The notes beneath the pieces are model-generated. The model was not told where the DNA came from and searched no databases. It worked only from the letters and a program-made list of their open reading frames with translations. A DNA stretch of 64,000 bases from CAVVUC01 sp963751395 (GTDB lineage: Bacteria; Verrucomicrobiota; Verrucomicrobiia; Chthoniobacterales; Chthoniobacteraceae): contig CAVVUC010000002.1 in NCBI GenBank assembly GCA_963751395.1, forward strand, positions 1,922,001 through 1,986,000, read 5' to 3'. Numbering within the stretch: the first letter of the stretch is position 1; each line of letters opens with the position of its first letter. Positions 45,261-54,537 of the stretch are shown here, piece after piece. The translations under genes were made by a program, and so were the position numbers.

Positions 45261-46959
45261 CAATCGGCGTGGTGCATCGCTCGTTCTCAACAGGCACGGA
45301 GAGAACGCTCCGGGCCATTGCCTGCCGCATCGCCCGGAGCCGGACGATGAGCCAGCCGGTCACCAGGACTGCAACCAACAGCCAGAAGTAAAAAGCCCGT
45401 GGGACGGCACGGGCGGCTTGCGCGGGAAGTTCGGCGAGCGAGAGCAATGTCCCTGCCGCGTAGAACGGCATGCTCACCGGCGACATCCCGACCAGCCACG
45501 AAGCCAGCGGGATCAGGCGGTCGCTGATTGTGCCGAGCACCGTGCCAGCCATGAGCGGAACGACCCCGACGAAGATCGCTGCAAGGCCGACGATGCGACC
45601 GCCTTTGGCTTCGAGCAACGCTTGGAATCCGATTCCACCCGCAAGCATGACGGCAGCGAAATAGCCGAGGATGCGAAACGGCACTGTATGACCTTGAAAC
45701 CAGCGCGACTCCACAAGGGCACGGGTGAACAGGAACCAGCCCGCCGCGCCGGCGATGGCCATGACGAGCACGAACCAGAACGCGGTGGCGGCGTCCGCCA
45801 GAGGCGGCAGCGACGATGTCCCCTGCTTGCGAGCGCGACGCCAGCCCCGGAGTTGGTGATCTACCGAAGGGGTGATGATGCCGGCCAGAACGAAAATGAG
45901 CAGCAGCGTGACGAGTCCATAGATGCCCGACATCGCCACGGCTTCCATCGGCTTCGGCGCCCAATCCGGCAGAATCCTCACCATGCGAGTAAAGGCCCGC
46001 GACGGAAAGAGATTGCCGGGCTCGATCAAAGGAAGGGCGTTTCCCAGCAGGAGAATCTGAATCCAAATGAAGAAGCCCACGGCCCAAAGTTTGCCGAGCA
46101 GATGCGATTCGGCGCGCCGCCATTTTCGGCAAAGCATCACGACGAAGGTCAGGATCAGCCCGCCTTGGGAGAACCAGGTGAAGACCGCCTCGGAAAAATC
46201 GAGATTGAAGAACTTCACCGTTGGAACCAGCCGCTGCACGGTCTTCATAACCGCGCCCGCGGACGCAGGCAGGAGATCGGGCAGGCTCTCCTCAAACACC
46301 GGCGTGACGGTGAGATACTTGAAGAAGACCAAACCAAACTTCGCCATCTGGGGAATGACGGTATAGAGGCTGAACACCAAACCGATCGAGGCGAGGAAAG
46401 CCCACCGGCGATTGCGCACCACGGTGCCAGTCACAAGCCCGGTGAAGTGATAGAGCAGCGTGGAGGAAAAGACGACTCCGTAGAGCGGCAGCCAGATTTC
46501 CCAGGGAACCCGTCCGCGCCACAGCGTCCAAGCCGTGAAGGGAACCGTCGCGAAGAACATCGCGTACTCGCGAACCGGCAGGCCGAAAAGATAGCCGAGC
46601 ACTTTCGAGAGCGGCGACATCGGGATCAGCCGCTGGTAGTCGATCACGCCTTCGTCGCGTTCCGCCGTCATTCCACCGGCCACTTGCGCGGTGCCGAGGA
46701 TGAACAGGATGACTCCTTGCAGGACGAGCAACGGAATGAGGCCTGCGCGCGCGGCATCCGCCGGGTTTGTGTGCCCTCGAACGCCGATGGAATGCGCGAG
46801 GGCCACGATGAATCCGGCGATAAGGACCGTGATGAGCAGGAAAACGCCGAGGCCGCGAAGGCGTAGTCGCGACTGGCAGTAGCGTCGGAAAATCGGGTTG
46901 TCCCAAGCCTTCCATGCGGCGTGGCGGACGATTGGAACAGTGGAAGTTGCCTGGCTCAT
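45256..46959 (-). CDS. Large ABC transporter membrane subunit
   Basis: A 567-residue polytopic protein with about 12 hydrophobic helices, beginning with a short cytosolic segment (MSQATSTVPIVRHAAWKAWD) and TM1 at about residues 35-56. The segment GGMTAERDEGVIDYQRLIPMSP after TM2 resembles the cytosolic coupling element of ABC-2 type permeases. It overlaps the ATP-binding gene by 4 bp (atga type), so the pair forms one exporter. Substrate unknown. Its stop lies inside the right arm of a MITE-like repeat, which may have trimmed or extended the C-terminus. Confidence 0.8.
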   Translation of the reverse strand: MSQATSTVPIVRHAAWKAWDNPIFRRYCQSRLRLRGLGVFLLITVLIAGFIVALAHSIGVRGHTNPADAARAGLIPLLVLQGVILFILGTAQVAGGMTAERDEGVIDYQRLIPMSPLSKVLGYLFGLPVREYAMFFATVPFTAWTLWRGRVPWEIWLPLYGVVFSSTLLYHFTGLVTGTVVRNRRWAFLASIGLVFSLYTVIPQMAKFGLVFFKYLTVTPVFEESLPDLLPASAGAVMKTVQRLVPTVKFFNLDFSEAVFTWFSQGGLILTFVVMLCRKWRRAESHLLGKLWAVGFFIWIQILLLGNALPLIEPGNLFPSRAFTRMVRILPDWAPKPMEAVAMSGIYGLVTLLLIFVLAGIITPSVDHQLRGWRRARKQGTSSLPPLADAATAFWFVLVMAIAGAAGWFLFTRALVESRWFQGHTVPFRILGYFAAVMLAGGIGFQALLEAKGGRIVGLAAIFVGVVPLMAGTVLGTISDRLIPLASWLVGMSPVSMPFYAAGTLLSLAELPAQAARAVPRAFYFWLLVAVLVTGWLIVRLRAMRQAMARSVLSVPVENERCTTPIG

Positions 46960-47927
46960 GGACGGCGGTTGTTCTCGGCGACTTCCACGAGGATGTCTTC
47001 GAAGGAGGATCGCTTTTCCTCGAACGCCCGGATGCGAATGCCAAGGCTGATGAGCCCCTCCATCAGACCTGCCTGCCCTTCATCACATCCCTTGAAACCA
47101 AAGATCACCTGCTGGCCGTTGATCCGCAGGTCATGGACGGCAGGCTGCGCGGAAAGCCATTCGACAGCCTCTTCGTGGCGGCCAAGCAGCGTCGCGGTAA
47201 GAATCCGCTCGGTGCTGCCGAGCCGGTGCCGGACTTGATCCACCGTGCCCGAGGCGAGCAAACGACCGTGGTTCATCACACAAAGCGACGAGCACATTTC
47301 GGCGAGTTCGCTCAGGATGTGCGAACTGACGAAAACCGTCGTGCCCGTCTTCGCCAGCTTTCGCAGCGTGTGGCGCAAATCGCGGCGCGCCAGCGGATCG
47401 AGGCCGCTGGCAGGCTCGTCCAGAATGAGGACGCGCGGCCGGTGCAGCAGGGTCTTGGCGAGCACAACACGCTGGGTTTGCCCGCGGGAAAGCTCTTTGC
47501 ACCACTTGTTTCGCTGCCCGGTGAGGGCGACTTCCGCAAGGCATTCATCGACGCGTTCGCGGCGCTGCGAGCGGGTTCCGAGGCCGTAGGCGGCGGTGTG
47601 GAATTCGAGAAACTCCCACACTTTCAGATCCGTCGGCACGGGCGCGAGATCGGGCATGTAGCCGATGATCCGGCGGGCGCTTTCGATGTCTTCGAATGCG
47701 TCCACGCCATCCAGAAAAACCTCGCCGTAGGTCGGCTCCATCAGGGTCGTGATCACGCGGAAGGTGCTGGTTTTTCCCGCGCCGTTGGGACCGACCAGAC
47801 CGAACACTTCGCCTGGCGGCACGGTCAGCGTGAGATCATTCACTGCGACGAAATCGCCGTAGTCAACGCGGAGATCGCGGATGTCGATCGCAGGAGTGCC
47901 GTTGACCGGCCGGGATTCGGCGTTCAT
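46956..47927 (-). CDS. ABC transporter ATP-binding protein
   Basis: A 323-residue ATPase: Walker A GLVGPNGAGKTSTF, Q-loop region (ITTLMEPTYGEV), signature CKELSRGQTQRVVLAKTLL (LSRGQ variant of LSGGQ), Walker B VLILDEPASGLDP and switch His in VSSHILSE. The extended C-terminus (about 225-323) is typical of CcmA/DRA-type exporters. It is the middle gene of a three-gene operon: a coiled-coil membrane protein gene ends 4 bp upstream and the permease gene overlaps downstream. Confidence 0.94.
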   Translation of the reverse strand: MNAESRPVNGTPAIDIRDLRVDYGDFVAVNDLTLTVPPGEVFGLVGPNGAGKTSTFRVITTLMEPTYGEVFLDGVDAFEDIESARRIIGYMPDLAPVPTDLKVWEFLEFHTAAYGLGTRSQRRERVDECLAEVALTGQRNKWCKELSRGQTQRVVLAKTLLHRPRVLILDEPASGLDPLARRDLRHTLRKLAKTGTTVFVSSHILSELAEMCSSLCVMNHGRLLASGTVDQVRHRLGSTERILTATLLGRHEEAVEWLSAQPAVHDLRINGQQVIFGFKGCDEGQAGLMEGLISLGIRIRAFEEKRSSFEDILVEVAENNRRP

Positions 47928-47931
47928 GCGG

Positions 47932-48954
47932 CTACTCGAAACCGTCGCCGAACATTTCCCAGTTGGCTGGCAGCGTCAGGCCGACTGCCTCCATGTCCTT
48001 TGCAGCCCCGTTGCGGCGCCGCTGTTGTTCGGCTTCGTATGCTGCGCGCTGATCAGGCCGCAGCACGGAAAGAACCGCCTGCTCGCGGTTTCCAACCGGC
48101 GCCGCTGCGATTGCCCCCCGCGAACCCTCCATCACCATCTGCGGGTCGTAGTTCTTTGAATTGCGCGCCATGATGCCAAAGACCTGATCCCGCTGCGCTT
48201 CGTCGAGCTTCACGATGGAGTTGAGACGCTGAACCTTCGCATCGGCTTCCTGCTCAACCTGACGGGCGCGCTCGCCGAGACGCTCGGTCCTGAACTGCGC
48301 GAGCTTGTCCACACTGAGGATGGACGGCATGAATGCATCCAGTCCCTCGTCCGGCCGGACATCCCGCGACGCTTGCATCACATCCACGAGCCGCGTCCCT
48401 TCCTTCGCAAGCAGGTCGCTCCAGCGTTTCGCCTCATCGTTCGATTTCCTCTCGAACCACTGCTTGAGCAACTCCTGCTGTTGGGGCGGGAGATTGTATT
48501 TCCGCGCCAGTTCGCCCGTCATGCTTTCGATCAACTGCTGCTGCTGCTTCACCCGCATCCGGTCAAACAGCGGCGCAAGGTCCCGCATCAACGGCTGGCT
48601 CGCCCGGAAAATATCGTCGGGACTCACCGGCCTGCCTGCGCGGATGTCTTCGGCAATCCGGCGCGCCCCATCGGCCAGAGTCCCCTCCCCGGAATGGGAA
48701 CCGCCCGCGATTCTTTGAAGAATTCCCTGCGGGGCTGCGGCCTGCGAATTGGCGGCCTCCAGCGCGGCAATCCGGTTCCGGGCGCGCTTCAATTCGATCT
48801 CGAGTTTGTTGGCCCGCTCCTGCGGCGACCCTTCGCTGCCCGGCATGCTCTCCTGAAACAGGGAGGCACCCACCGCACCGACTGCCAGCCCGATGAACAG
48901 GGGGATGAGAGAACGGATGGATGGATGGAGAATCATACTGCGGAACGATGACAT
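47932..48954 (-). CDS. Membrane-anchored coiled-coil protein of the ABC operon, function unknown
   Basis: A 340-residue protein with one N-terminal TM helix (about 12-31, LIPLFIGLAVGAVGASLF) and a long helical periplasmic part: a coiled coil (ANKLEIELKRARNRIAALEA, about 48-70) then Gln/Arg/Glu-rich helices (RMRVKQQQQLIESM, QFRTERLGERARQVEQEADA). Helix pairs around LPPQQQELLKQW and LDEAQRDQVF recall CpxP/Spy-like LTxxQ hairpins, but the motif is not exact. First gene of the ABC operon; it may be a periplasmic partner of the exporter (inference). Confidence 0.65.
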   Translation of the reverse strand: MSSFRSMILHPSIRSLIPLFIGLAVGAVGASLFQESMPGSEGSPQERANKLEIELKRARNRIAALEAANSQAAAPQGILQRIAGGSHSGEGTLADGARRIAEDIRAGRPVSPDDIFRASQPLMRDLAPLFDRMRVKQQQQLIESMTGELARKYNLPPQQQELLKQWFERKSNDEAKRWSDLLAKEGTRLVDVMQASRDVRPDEGLDAFMPSILSVDKLAQFRTERLGERARQVEQEADAKVQRLNSIVKLDEAQRDQVFGIMARNSKNYDPQMVMEGSRGAIAAAPVGNREQAVLSVLRPDQRAAYEAEQQRRRNGAAKDMEAVGLTLPANWEMFGDGFE

Positions 48955-49018
48955 TATGCAGCGGAGTAAGCTGCGATTTCAAATGCAGAGTCTGCGGAAA
49001 AACGTGGGATGCAAATCC

Positions 49019-49951
49019 CTACGGAGCCTGTTTCTTCAACAGAACCTCCTCGCCCTCTCGGGCGGCGTCGATCCTGATGGGGCTGTTGTGCGCCTCCGCA
49101 AGAGCGCGGGCGTGGGCGAGCATCAACGCGACCCGCTCGTCGTCGTGGTTCGGATCGTGGTGAAACAGAAAGCAGTGTTTCACATTGCCCGCGATGGCCA
49201 GACGCACGACGTCGTCCACACATCCATGGCCCCAGCCGACATGCGCATCGTATTCCGCCTGCTCGTATTGCGCGTCGATGACCAGGATGTCCGCCTCGCG
49301 GATGAACTCCACCAGTTGGCGGTTCTCGTTTTCCGCGGAGGCAAGTTCAATATTCGGGTCAGGATGATGCGAACCGCCCTCGCGCCCGAACGGCTCGTTG
49401 TCCGGAACATAGGCAATCGAGCCGCCGCTGGTGAAGAGACGGTAGCCGACGACCACGCCGGGGTGATTTACGATCATCGAGCGGACTTCCACCCTGCCGA
49501 TGGAAAACTCCATTCGCTGCAACTCTTCGATCGCAATGCTGCCCGGCATCTCCGTGAGCGCGACCGGGAAATAGGAACTCTCCATCTGCCCGGCGAGCGT
49601 GTTCGCCAGCCCATGGCGTGCGCCCTCGTAGCCGAGGATGCGAACATGGTTCCGCGAGTTGTAGGCGGGCGTGAAATATGGGAAGCCCTGAATGTGATCC
49701 CAGTGGGTGTGGCTGATGAGAAGCGTGAGGTTGATGGGCTGTTGCCCGAACTCCGCCGCGAGCGCGAGGCCGAGCGGGCGAATACCCGTGCCGGCGTCCA
49801 GGACGATGATCTCATCGTCCGCGCGCACTTCGATGCACGAGGTGTTGCCGCCGTAAGAAACCGTCGATGGCCCGGGAGTCGGAACAGAACCGCGCACGCC
49901 CCAAAATTTCAATCGGCAGGCCGGTGCGGGTGGAACAGGGTTTGGGTCCAT
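49019..49951 (-). CDS. MBL-fold phosphodiesterase-like metallo-hydrolase
   Basis: A 310-residue protein. It begins with CRLKFWGVRGSVPTPGP and YGGNTSCIEVRADDEIIVLDAGTG, the signature of the MBL subgroup related to PhnP/cAMP phosphodiesterases. Zinc ligands are in ISHTHWDHIQGFPYF, VNHPG, YVPDNEP (Asp) and late FHHDPNHDDE. Cytoplasmic; substrate unknown. MDPNPVPPAP at 49951 is chosen; longer in-frame starts add unconserved sequence overlapping the divergent DUF5069 gene. Confidence 0.85.
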   Translation of the reverse strand: MDPNPVPPAPACRLKFWGVRGSVPTPGPSTVSYGGNTSCIEVRADDEIIVLDAGTGIRPLGLALAAEFGQQPINLTLLISHTHWDHIQGFPYFTPAYNSRNHVRILGYEGARHGLANTLAGQMESSYFPVALTEMPGSIAIEELQRMEFSIGRVEVRSMIVNHPGVVVGYRLFTSGGSIAYVPDNEPFGREGGSHHPDPNIELASAENENRQLVEFIREADILVIDAQYEQAEYDAHVGWGHGCVDDVVRLAIAGNVKHCFLFHHDPNHDDERVALMLAHARALAEAHNSPIRIDAAREGEEVLLKKQAP

Positions 49952-50027
49952 GAAGGCGGTATCATTTCCAATTTCGCCGGTAAAAGACAAGCGCCGCTTC
50001 GATCCCGGCTTGTCGAACGGCTGATGA

Positions 50028-50477
50028 ATGAATACGTTCCCACCCATGCAAGTACCCAACCTACGAAGCCCGCACATCCAGCTTGGCGGCATTTGTTACA
50101 TCGCAAGAATGCTCGACAAAATCCGGCTCCACCAGGCCGGTCAACTCCCGGAGGAATATCAGCCGAACCTCGGCGAGGGATTCGACAGCCGGGCGGTGAA
50201 TCTTCTGCACATTGAATATCCCGCGCTGGTCAGGCGCGTGAAAGAAGGCGGAACCGATGAAGAGATTCTGGCATGGTGTTTCGAGCAGGGCCGCAAGCCG
50301 GGCGAGGAGGAGATCGAGATTTGGAATGACTTCATGCGCAAGCGCGGGTGGAACGATGAGGTCACGCCGACCCTGCAGCGGCGGTTGAAGGAAGGCGGCT
50401 TCGAGGCGCGGACCGACATCCAGACGATGTTTGACTACATCGACCTTGATGAAGGCCGCGATCCGGCGCTCAAATAA
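50028..50477 (+). CDS. DUF5069 family protein
   Basis: A 149-residue soluble protein. VPNLRSPHIQLGGICYIARMLDKIRLHQAGQLPEEYQ (quoted in part: LGGICYIARMLDKIRLH) and NLGEGFDSRAVNLL match the DUF5069 family common in Verrucomicrobia and Planctomycetes. Function unknown. ATG 50028 is used, though ATG 50046 (MQVPNLRSP) is equally likely because conservation starts there. Confidence 0.85.
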   Translation: MNTFPPMQVPNLRSPHIQLGGICYIARMLDKIRLHQAGQLPEEYQPNLGEGFDSRAVNLLHIEYPALVRRVKEGGTDEEILAWCFEQGRKPGEEEIEIWNDFMRKRGWNDEVTPTLQRRLKEGGFEARTDIQTMFDYIDLDEGRDPALK

Positions 50478-50694
50478 GGACGCAGCAAAAAAGCTTTGGC
50501 GGCCGCCCAACTTCGCTGGCTGGTCGAGTTCCGCTGTTCGATTGCCGTGGTGAAGGATGGGCTTGTCAGTCATCAAAAAAACCTCTAACTCGAAGCGACC
50601 GTGGAGGGACCGCATACCCGCCGAAGCTGGATTTGGATCAGTCCAGCAATCAAAACGAAACGAGCAGACATTAACCGATCAACGAACACAAACG

Positions 50695-51858
50695 ATGAGA
50701 ACCAAGAACAGATTTATTCTAAGCGCATGGATGATGATGGCGGCATTGAGCGCGACTGCCGCTGCGGGAGAAGTGCAACCGCCCCCGATGAAGGAAACCA
50801 AGCCGTCGCTCTCTGAGCCGTGGGAATTCGTCGTCGAGCCTTACGGATGGGCGTTGGGCATCGATGGGCAAACAGGTGTCGGGGGGTTGACCACAAGTGT
50901 CGATATCAGCCCGATTGACGTGCTCAGGCACATCGACTGGTTCGCTTTTCTTGCGGTGGAAGTGCGCAAGGGCAAGTGGGGATTGATGGCCGATGGATTC
51001 CTCGCGCAACTCTCCGATGCCGGCGATCCTCCGGGGCCTTTCTATTACAGTGCCAATGTCCAGTTGCGGCAGGGGCTCGCGGAACTCGCCCTGACCTACC
51101 GGCTGGCCCAGGGCAAGCATGGTTTCCTCGATGTCTTTGCCGGTGCGCGCTACAACTACATCGGGCTGGATTTGACCGCGAACATCAACACTGGCGGCGT
51201 CCAGAAAGTATCCGACAACACAAGTGACAGAATCGCGGGCCGCCTGTCCAATCTCGCCGAAGCGATCGTCGCCGCCGGCCCTCCACCGCTGGAAGAAGAA
51301 CTCAGAAGGCAGCTCGCAAACGAAGCGAAGGAGCGACTCCAGAAAGAGTGGGACAGCCTGCCGGACGGAATCCATGATTTCCTGCGCCGGCCCGGCGTCC
51401 GGGATGTCCTCCGGGCGGTCTCGGACGAGACGAACGCACTGGCAAAGGCGATCGCTCAACGCGAACTGGCCGCAGCAGGTTCCGCCGCGAGAGCAGCAGC
51501 CGAAAAACGCGCCAAGGATGCGGAGCAGGATCTCGCGGACGCCCTGAGCAAGGAAATCAAGAAGCGTCTGCCCACCAACGCCTCGGGCAACGAGCAGTGG
51601 GTGGATCCCTTTGTCGGACTGCGCGGGCAGTTGAACCTCACAGATCGCCTGTTCCTCGCGGCACGAGGCGACATTGGCGGTTTCGGGGTCGGCTCCCATC
51701 TGGTCATGCAAGCGATCGTCTCGGCCGGATACAACTTCTCGAAGAACGTCTTTGCCGAGGCCGGCTATCGCTATCTCAAGACCGATTACACCAACGGGGG
51801 CTTCACCTTCGACGTCGCCCAAGGCGGCCCTTTCATGGGTCTGGGCATCAGGTTTTAA
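50695..51858 (+). CDS. Outer-membrane beta-barrel protein with a helical insertion
   Basis: A 387-residue exported protein. Signal peptide (MRTKNRFILSAWMMMAALSA, cleavage near AAAG). Barrel strands cover about 45-165 (FVVEPYGWALGIDGQTGVGG, VFAGARYNYIGLDLT) and about 295-387 (WVDPFVGLRGQLNLTDRLFL, AGYRYLKTDYTN, ending FMGLGIRF). Between them lie about 120 residues of highly charged helix (LEEELRRQLANEAKERLQKE, AAEKRAKDAEQDLADALSKE), an unusual insertion for this 'DUF barrel' type. ATG 50695 gives the signal peptide; the leader before it is A/C-rich. Followed 15 bp later by an LssY_C gene. Confidence 0.8.
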   Translation: MRTKNRFILSAWMMMAALSATAAAGEVQPPPMKETKPSLSEPWEFVVEPYGWALGIDGQTGVGGLTTSVDISPIDVLRHIDWFAFLAVEVRKGKWGLMADGFLAQLSDAGDPPGPFYYSANVQLRQGLAELALTYRLAQGKHGFLDVFAGARYNYIGLDLTANINTGGVQKVSDNTSDRIAGRLSNLAEAIVAAGPPPLEEELRRQLANEAKERLQKEWDSLPDGIHDFLRRPGVRDVLRAVSDETNALAKAIAQRELAAAGSAARAAAEKRAKDAEQDLADALSKEIKKRLPTNASGNEQWVDPFVGLRGQLNLTDRLFLAARGDIGGFGVGSHLVMQAIVSAGYNFSKNVFAEAGYRYLKTDYTNGGFTFDVAQGGPFMGLGIRF

Positions 51859-51873
51859 CCTTTACCTGACACA

Positions 51874-52611
51874 TTGAATCGCGCGTCTGTCAGCAGGAAG
51901 AAGACAATCCTCGGGGTCTTCATGGCCCTGCTGGCCCTCTATTTCGTGCTCGCTTACATTGTGGTTCCATCGCTGTGGAAAAGTCGTGCAAGGCATCATC
52001 CGGGACTTGATGGGATCTCCACCGTGACTCACACCGCCAGCGGAATTCCGGGTGACCCGCTGAACATCGCGCTCATTGGTTCGGAGGAGGAACTTCAGAA
52101 AGCCATGCTCGCGGCAAAATGGTATCCCGCCGATCCGATCACGCTCAAGAGTTCGCTTCGCATTGCTGCGGACACGGTCTTTCACCGCACTTACGACGAT
52201 GCTCCGGTGAGCGATCTTTTTCTTTTCGGGCGCAAACAGGACCTGGCTTTTGAACAACCCGTCGGTCCCGATCCCAAGGAGCGCCATCATGTCCGCTTTT
52301 GGCGTTCGGAGAAACTGGACGCGCAAGGCAGGCCATTGTGGATCGGAGCAGCGACTTTCGATATTCACGTCGGGTTCAGCCACACCACAGGCCAGATCAC
52401 CCATCACGTCTCGCCGAACGTCGATCCGGAACGCGACATGATCCTCGATGGATTGGAAAAAATCGGAAGACTTTCCGGGGTGGAGTGGATCGATGGTTTC
52501 CAGAAAAGCCTCGATGGAAAAAACGGCGGAGGCGATCCCTGGCACACCGACGGCAGGCTTGGCATTGGCATCCTGAAAACTGCAAGCCCGGCCGCTGCAA
52601 TCAAACCCTGA
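51874..52611 (+). CDS. LssY C-terminal domain membrane protein
   Basis: About 245 residues. One N-terminal TM helix (about 12-32, GVFMALLALYFVLAYIVVP) then an extracytoplasmic LssY_C domain: GDPLNIALIGSEEELQKAML, AKWYPADPITLKSS, PVSDLFLFGRKQDLAFEQPV and HHVRFWR, GAATFDIHVGFS. The family is named from a type I secretion-linked gene cluster; the biochemical function is unknown. The frame opens with TTG at 51874; ATG at 51922 would cut into the TM helix, so the TTG is favoured. Probably co-transcribed with the barrel gene 15 bp upstream. Confidence 0.72.
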   Translation: MNRASVSRKKTILGVFMALLALYFVLAYIVVPSLWKSRARHHPGLDGISTVTHTASGIPGDPLNIALIGSEEELQKAMLAAKWYPADPITLKSSLRIAADTVFHRTYDDAPVSDLFLFGRKQDLAFEQPVGPDPKERHHVRFWRSEKLDAQGRPLWIGAATFDIHVGFSHTTGQITHHVSPNVDPERDMILDGLEKIGRLSGVEWIDGFQKSLDGKNGGGDPWHTDGRLGIGILKTASPAAAIKP

Positions 52612-52629
52612 CCGGCTGGTTTCGCTGGC

Positions 52630-53304
52630 TTATTGGAGCGTGAACCAAGTGGTGAGCATGGTCTGCTCCTCCTTGGGATCGCCGTCAAGGTCCTTCCATG
52701 AAAAGGTCGCGACATGGCCGTCGCCAAAAAGCGCGTTGACGTTCCCACTGTGGCGGATCAGGGACTTGTCTTGGTTTTCGCAGATGGGCTTTACAAATGT
52801 GGCAAGATCGACGTAGCCGTTCAGCTTCAAACCGTTTGCATCAATCATGAGAAGCAACTGCGAGGGGCGCGCCGCGGTTCTTAGGTTAAACGTGTTTACA
52901 TTCGAAACCTTGGGGTCGGGGCGGGTAAATGCATATCCAACCGGCCCGTTGCCAGTGCCATCCCATGATTGGGCGGGGCAGCGGCGGTAATACTGGGTCG
53001 GCATGACCAATTTACCTTCCATGAGAACATTGGAGTCGCCAAGATACTTGTCATCGTACCGGTCGGCGCTACCGATACTGGCCCAATTGTTCCAGACAAC
53101 GTTTCCATTGTTTTCCTGGGAGTAGCGCATCACTGCCATCGCCCACTGCTTCAGGGTGTGAATGCATCTGGTCTGGTTCGCCTTGGCGCGCACCGAGGCC
53201 ACGGCGGGGAGCAGCAAGGAAGCAAGGACAGCGATGATCGCGATGACGACCAGAAGTTCGATCAAGGTGAATGCCTGGCGGAGGTGATTCGTTGGGTTTT
53301 GCAT
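52630..53304 (-). CDS. Prepilin-like protein with H-X9-DG-type C-terminus (DUF1559/pseudopilin group)
   Basis: A 224-residue protein. The leader MQNPTNHLRQA is followed by FTLIELLVVIAIIAVLASLLLPAV, the class III prepilin signature (Ala/Phe cleavage, Glu at +5). The C-terminal SLIRHSGNVNALFGDGHVATF carries the H...N..F.DGH motif typical of the many Planctomycetes/Verrucomicrobia pseudopilins. Function unknown; genomes of these phyla often hold dozens. ATG 53304 sets a normal leader length. Convergent with the LssY_C gene, 18 bp apart. Confidence 0.86.
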   Translation of the reverse strand: MQNPTNHLRQAFTLIELLVVIAIIAVLASLLLPAVASVRAKANQTRCIHTLKQWAMAVMRYSQENNGNVVWNNWASIGSADRYDDKYLGDSNVLMEGKLVMPTQYYRRCPAQSWDGTGNGPVGYAFTRPDPKVSNVNTFNLRTAARPSQLLLMIDANGLKLNGYVDLATFVKPICENQDKSLIRHSGNVNALFGDGHVATFSWKDLDGDPKEEQTMLTTWFTLQ

Positions 53305-53732
53305 GGAGAAGTGCTGGTGGTTAATGAGGGAGGGAAGCAGACGGCTACAACGCAAATTCATGCAACGCAGATCGCGTGAAAGGCAACCTAAAAAGAGCAA
53401 ATATGTCATTTTTAAGCAAAAGCGGCTTTCGGTGAAATTGAAAGGTCGTGCTATGCGAAAACGGAAACGCGTTAGAAACTCTGCAAATATGCGCTCTCAG
53501 CGGGCTGATAGCTTGTTGCACCACCATCCGGACTCCTTTTTCGGAGGAACCACCCGACGCGTGTCATTCCGAGTGCAGCGAGGAATCCCGCATGCGACGC
53601 AGCACGTTCTTTGTGAGATTCCTCGCGATGCCCGGAGATAACGCGCATTACTTGTTTTTCCCATGCCGAACCTTTCGGACGAGTCCGATTGTCTCTTGGA
53701 ATTGGGACGATCGTTCACCGGCTGGACGCTGC
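53305..53732. other. Intergenic region with a degenerate palindromic repeat
   Basis: 428 bp between two minus-strand genes. The pseudopilin promoter should lie near 53310-53450 (AT-richer). A repeat related to the one at 61635 occupies 53561-53626. No supported gene; the short frames present lack ribosome sites and conserved motifs. Confidence 0.5.
53561..53626. repeat. Degenerate copy of the gtgtcattc...gaatcccgc palindrome
   Basis: The first 31 bases (gtgtcattccgagtgcagcg and onward) match the left arm of the 61635-61719 palindrome at about 27 of 31 positions. The right half is decayed; a 10-bp inverted pair remains (gcgaggaatc 53578-53587 with gattcctcgc 53617-53626). Confidence 0.7.
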
Positions 53733-54527
53733 TCAGTGCGCATATCCCGCAACGCGGCTTTTCCATCCGGGCAGCCAGCGTTCCTCATGACGGGAAGCGG
53801 GTGCGTTGCGGACACGCCGGGTCAGGACTTCCGCCGCCGAATTGGAAAAGTCGCGAATAGGCGCACCGCCCCCGGACATGCCTTCGAGCACCTGCAAAAG
53901 CCCCCACCCTTCCCCGCGATAGCGCTCGGTTTCCAGGACGCCCTCGCCCTTGAAATTGACGTAGTCGATCAACGCATAGGCTCCCGCTCCGCCGCTTTGC
54001 AGGACGCGGTAAAACTGCGCGCGCACTTTGTCGCGGTTCGCCGGTGAACTTGCGGCCAGCATTTTCGGCAGGGCGGTTTCGAGCCGCTGCACGAGGAATT
54101 CCGTTTGCAGGTGAAGGGTGGAAACAAGCATCCCTCGCAGTTCCTTCATCCGTGCGCTGTCGCGCTCGCGCTCGAACTCGGCGCGCGTTGACCACGGGCA
54201 CGGCGTGTCCGACTGCAACCATGCCGGAACATTTGCACCGCGGGATTTCAGGAACCCGACGAGCTTCGGGAAACTCTCCTCGAACGGCCCGCGCACGCCT
54301 TTCGGATACCAGATGAAATGCCCGATCCCGAGCGAGGCGAAGTTCTCACCGGCGTTCCACGAAGTAAGCCCCATGATCGTTCCCCCGCATTCGTTGCGCC
54401 AGACTTTGCGACCGATCTCAGCCGCTTCCTTTTGCGTGAGCTGAATCTTTTGCGCGACCGCCTGACCGCTGGAGAAAAGAAAAGCCAGGAACGCAGCCGC
54501 GAGGAGAATCCGGACGAAGGCGGTCAC
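53733..54527 (-). CDS. Secreted conserved hypothetical protein
   Basis: A 264-residue exported protein. Signal peptide MTAFVRILLAAAFLAFLFSS, cleavage near AVAQ. The core EIGRKVWRNECGGTIMGLTSWNAGENFASLGIGHFIWYP recurs in conserved proteins of unknown function; short pieces such as WRNECGG and FASLGIGHFIWYP are diagnostic. A glutamate-asparagine-glycine cluster in the first 60 mature residues looks enzymatic (muramidase-like), but this is a guess. GTG start; it lies 10 bp after the coiled-coil/TPR gene, so the two form an operon. Confidence 0.7.
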   Translation of the reverse strand: MTAFVRILLAAAFLAFLFSSGQAVAQKIQLTQKEAAEIGRKVWRNECGGTIMGLTSWNAGENFASLGIGHFIWYPKGVRGPFEESFPKLVGFLKSRGANVPAWLQSDTPCPWSTRAEFERERDSARMKELRGMLVSTLHLQTEFLVQRLETALPKMLAASSPANRDKVRAQFYRVLQSGGAGAYALIDYVNFKGEGVLETERYRGEGWGLLQVLEGMSGGGAPIRDFSNSAAEVLTRRVRNAPASRHEERWLPGWKSRVAGYAH

Positions 54528-54537
54528 GCTTGCCGGC

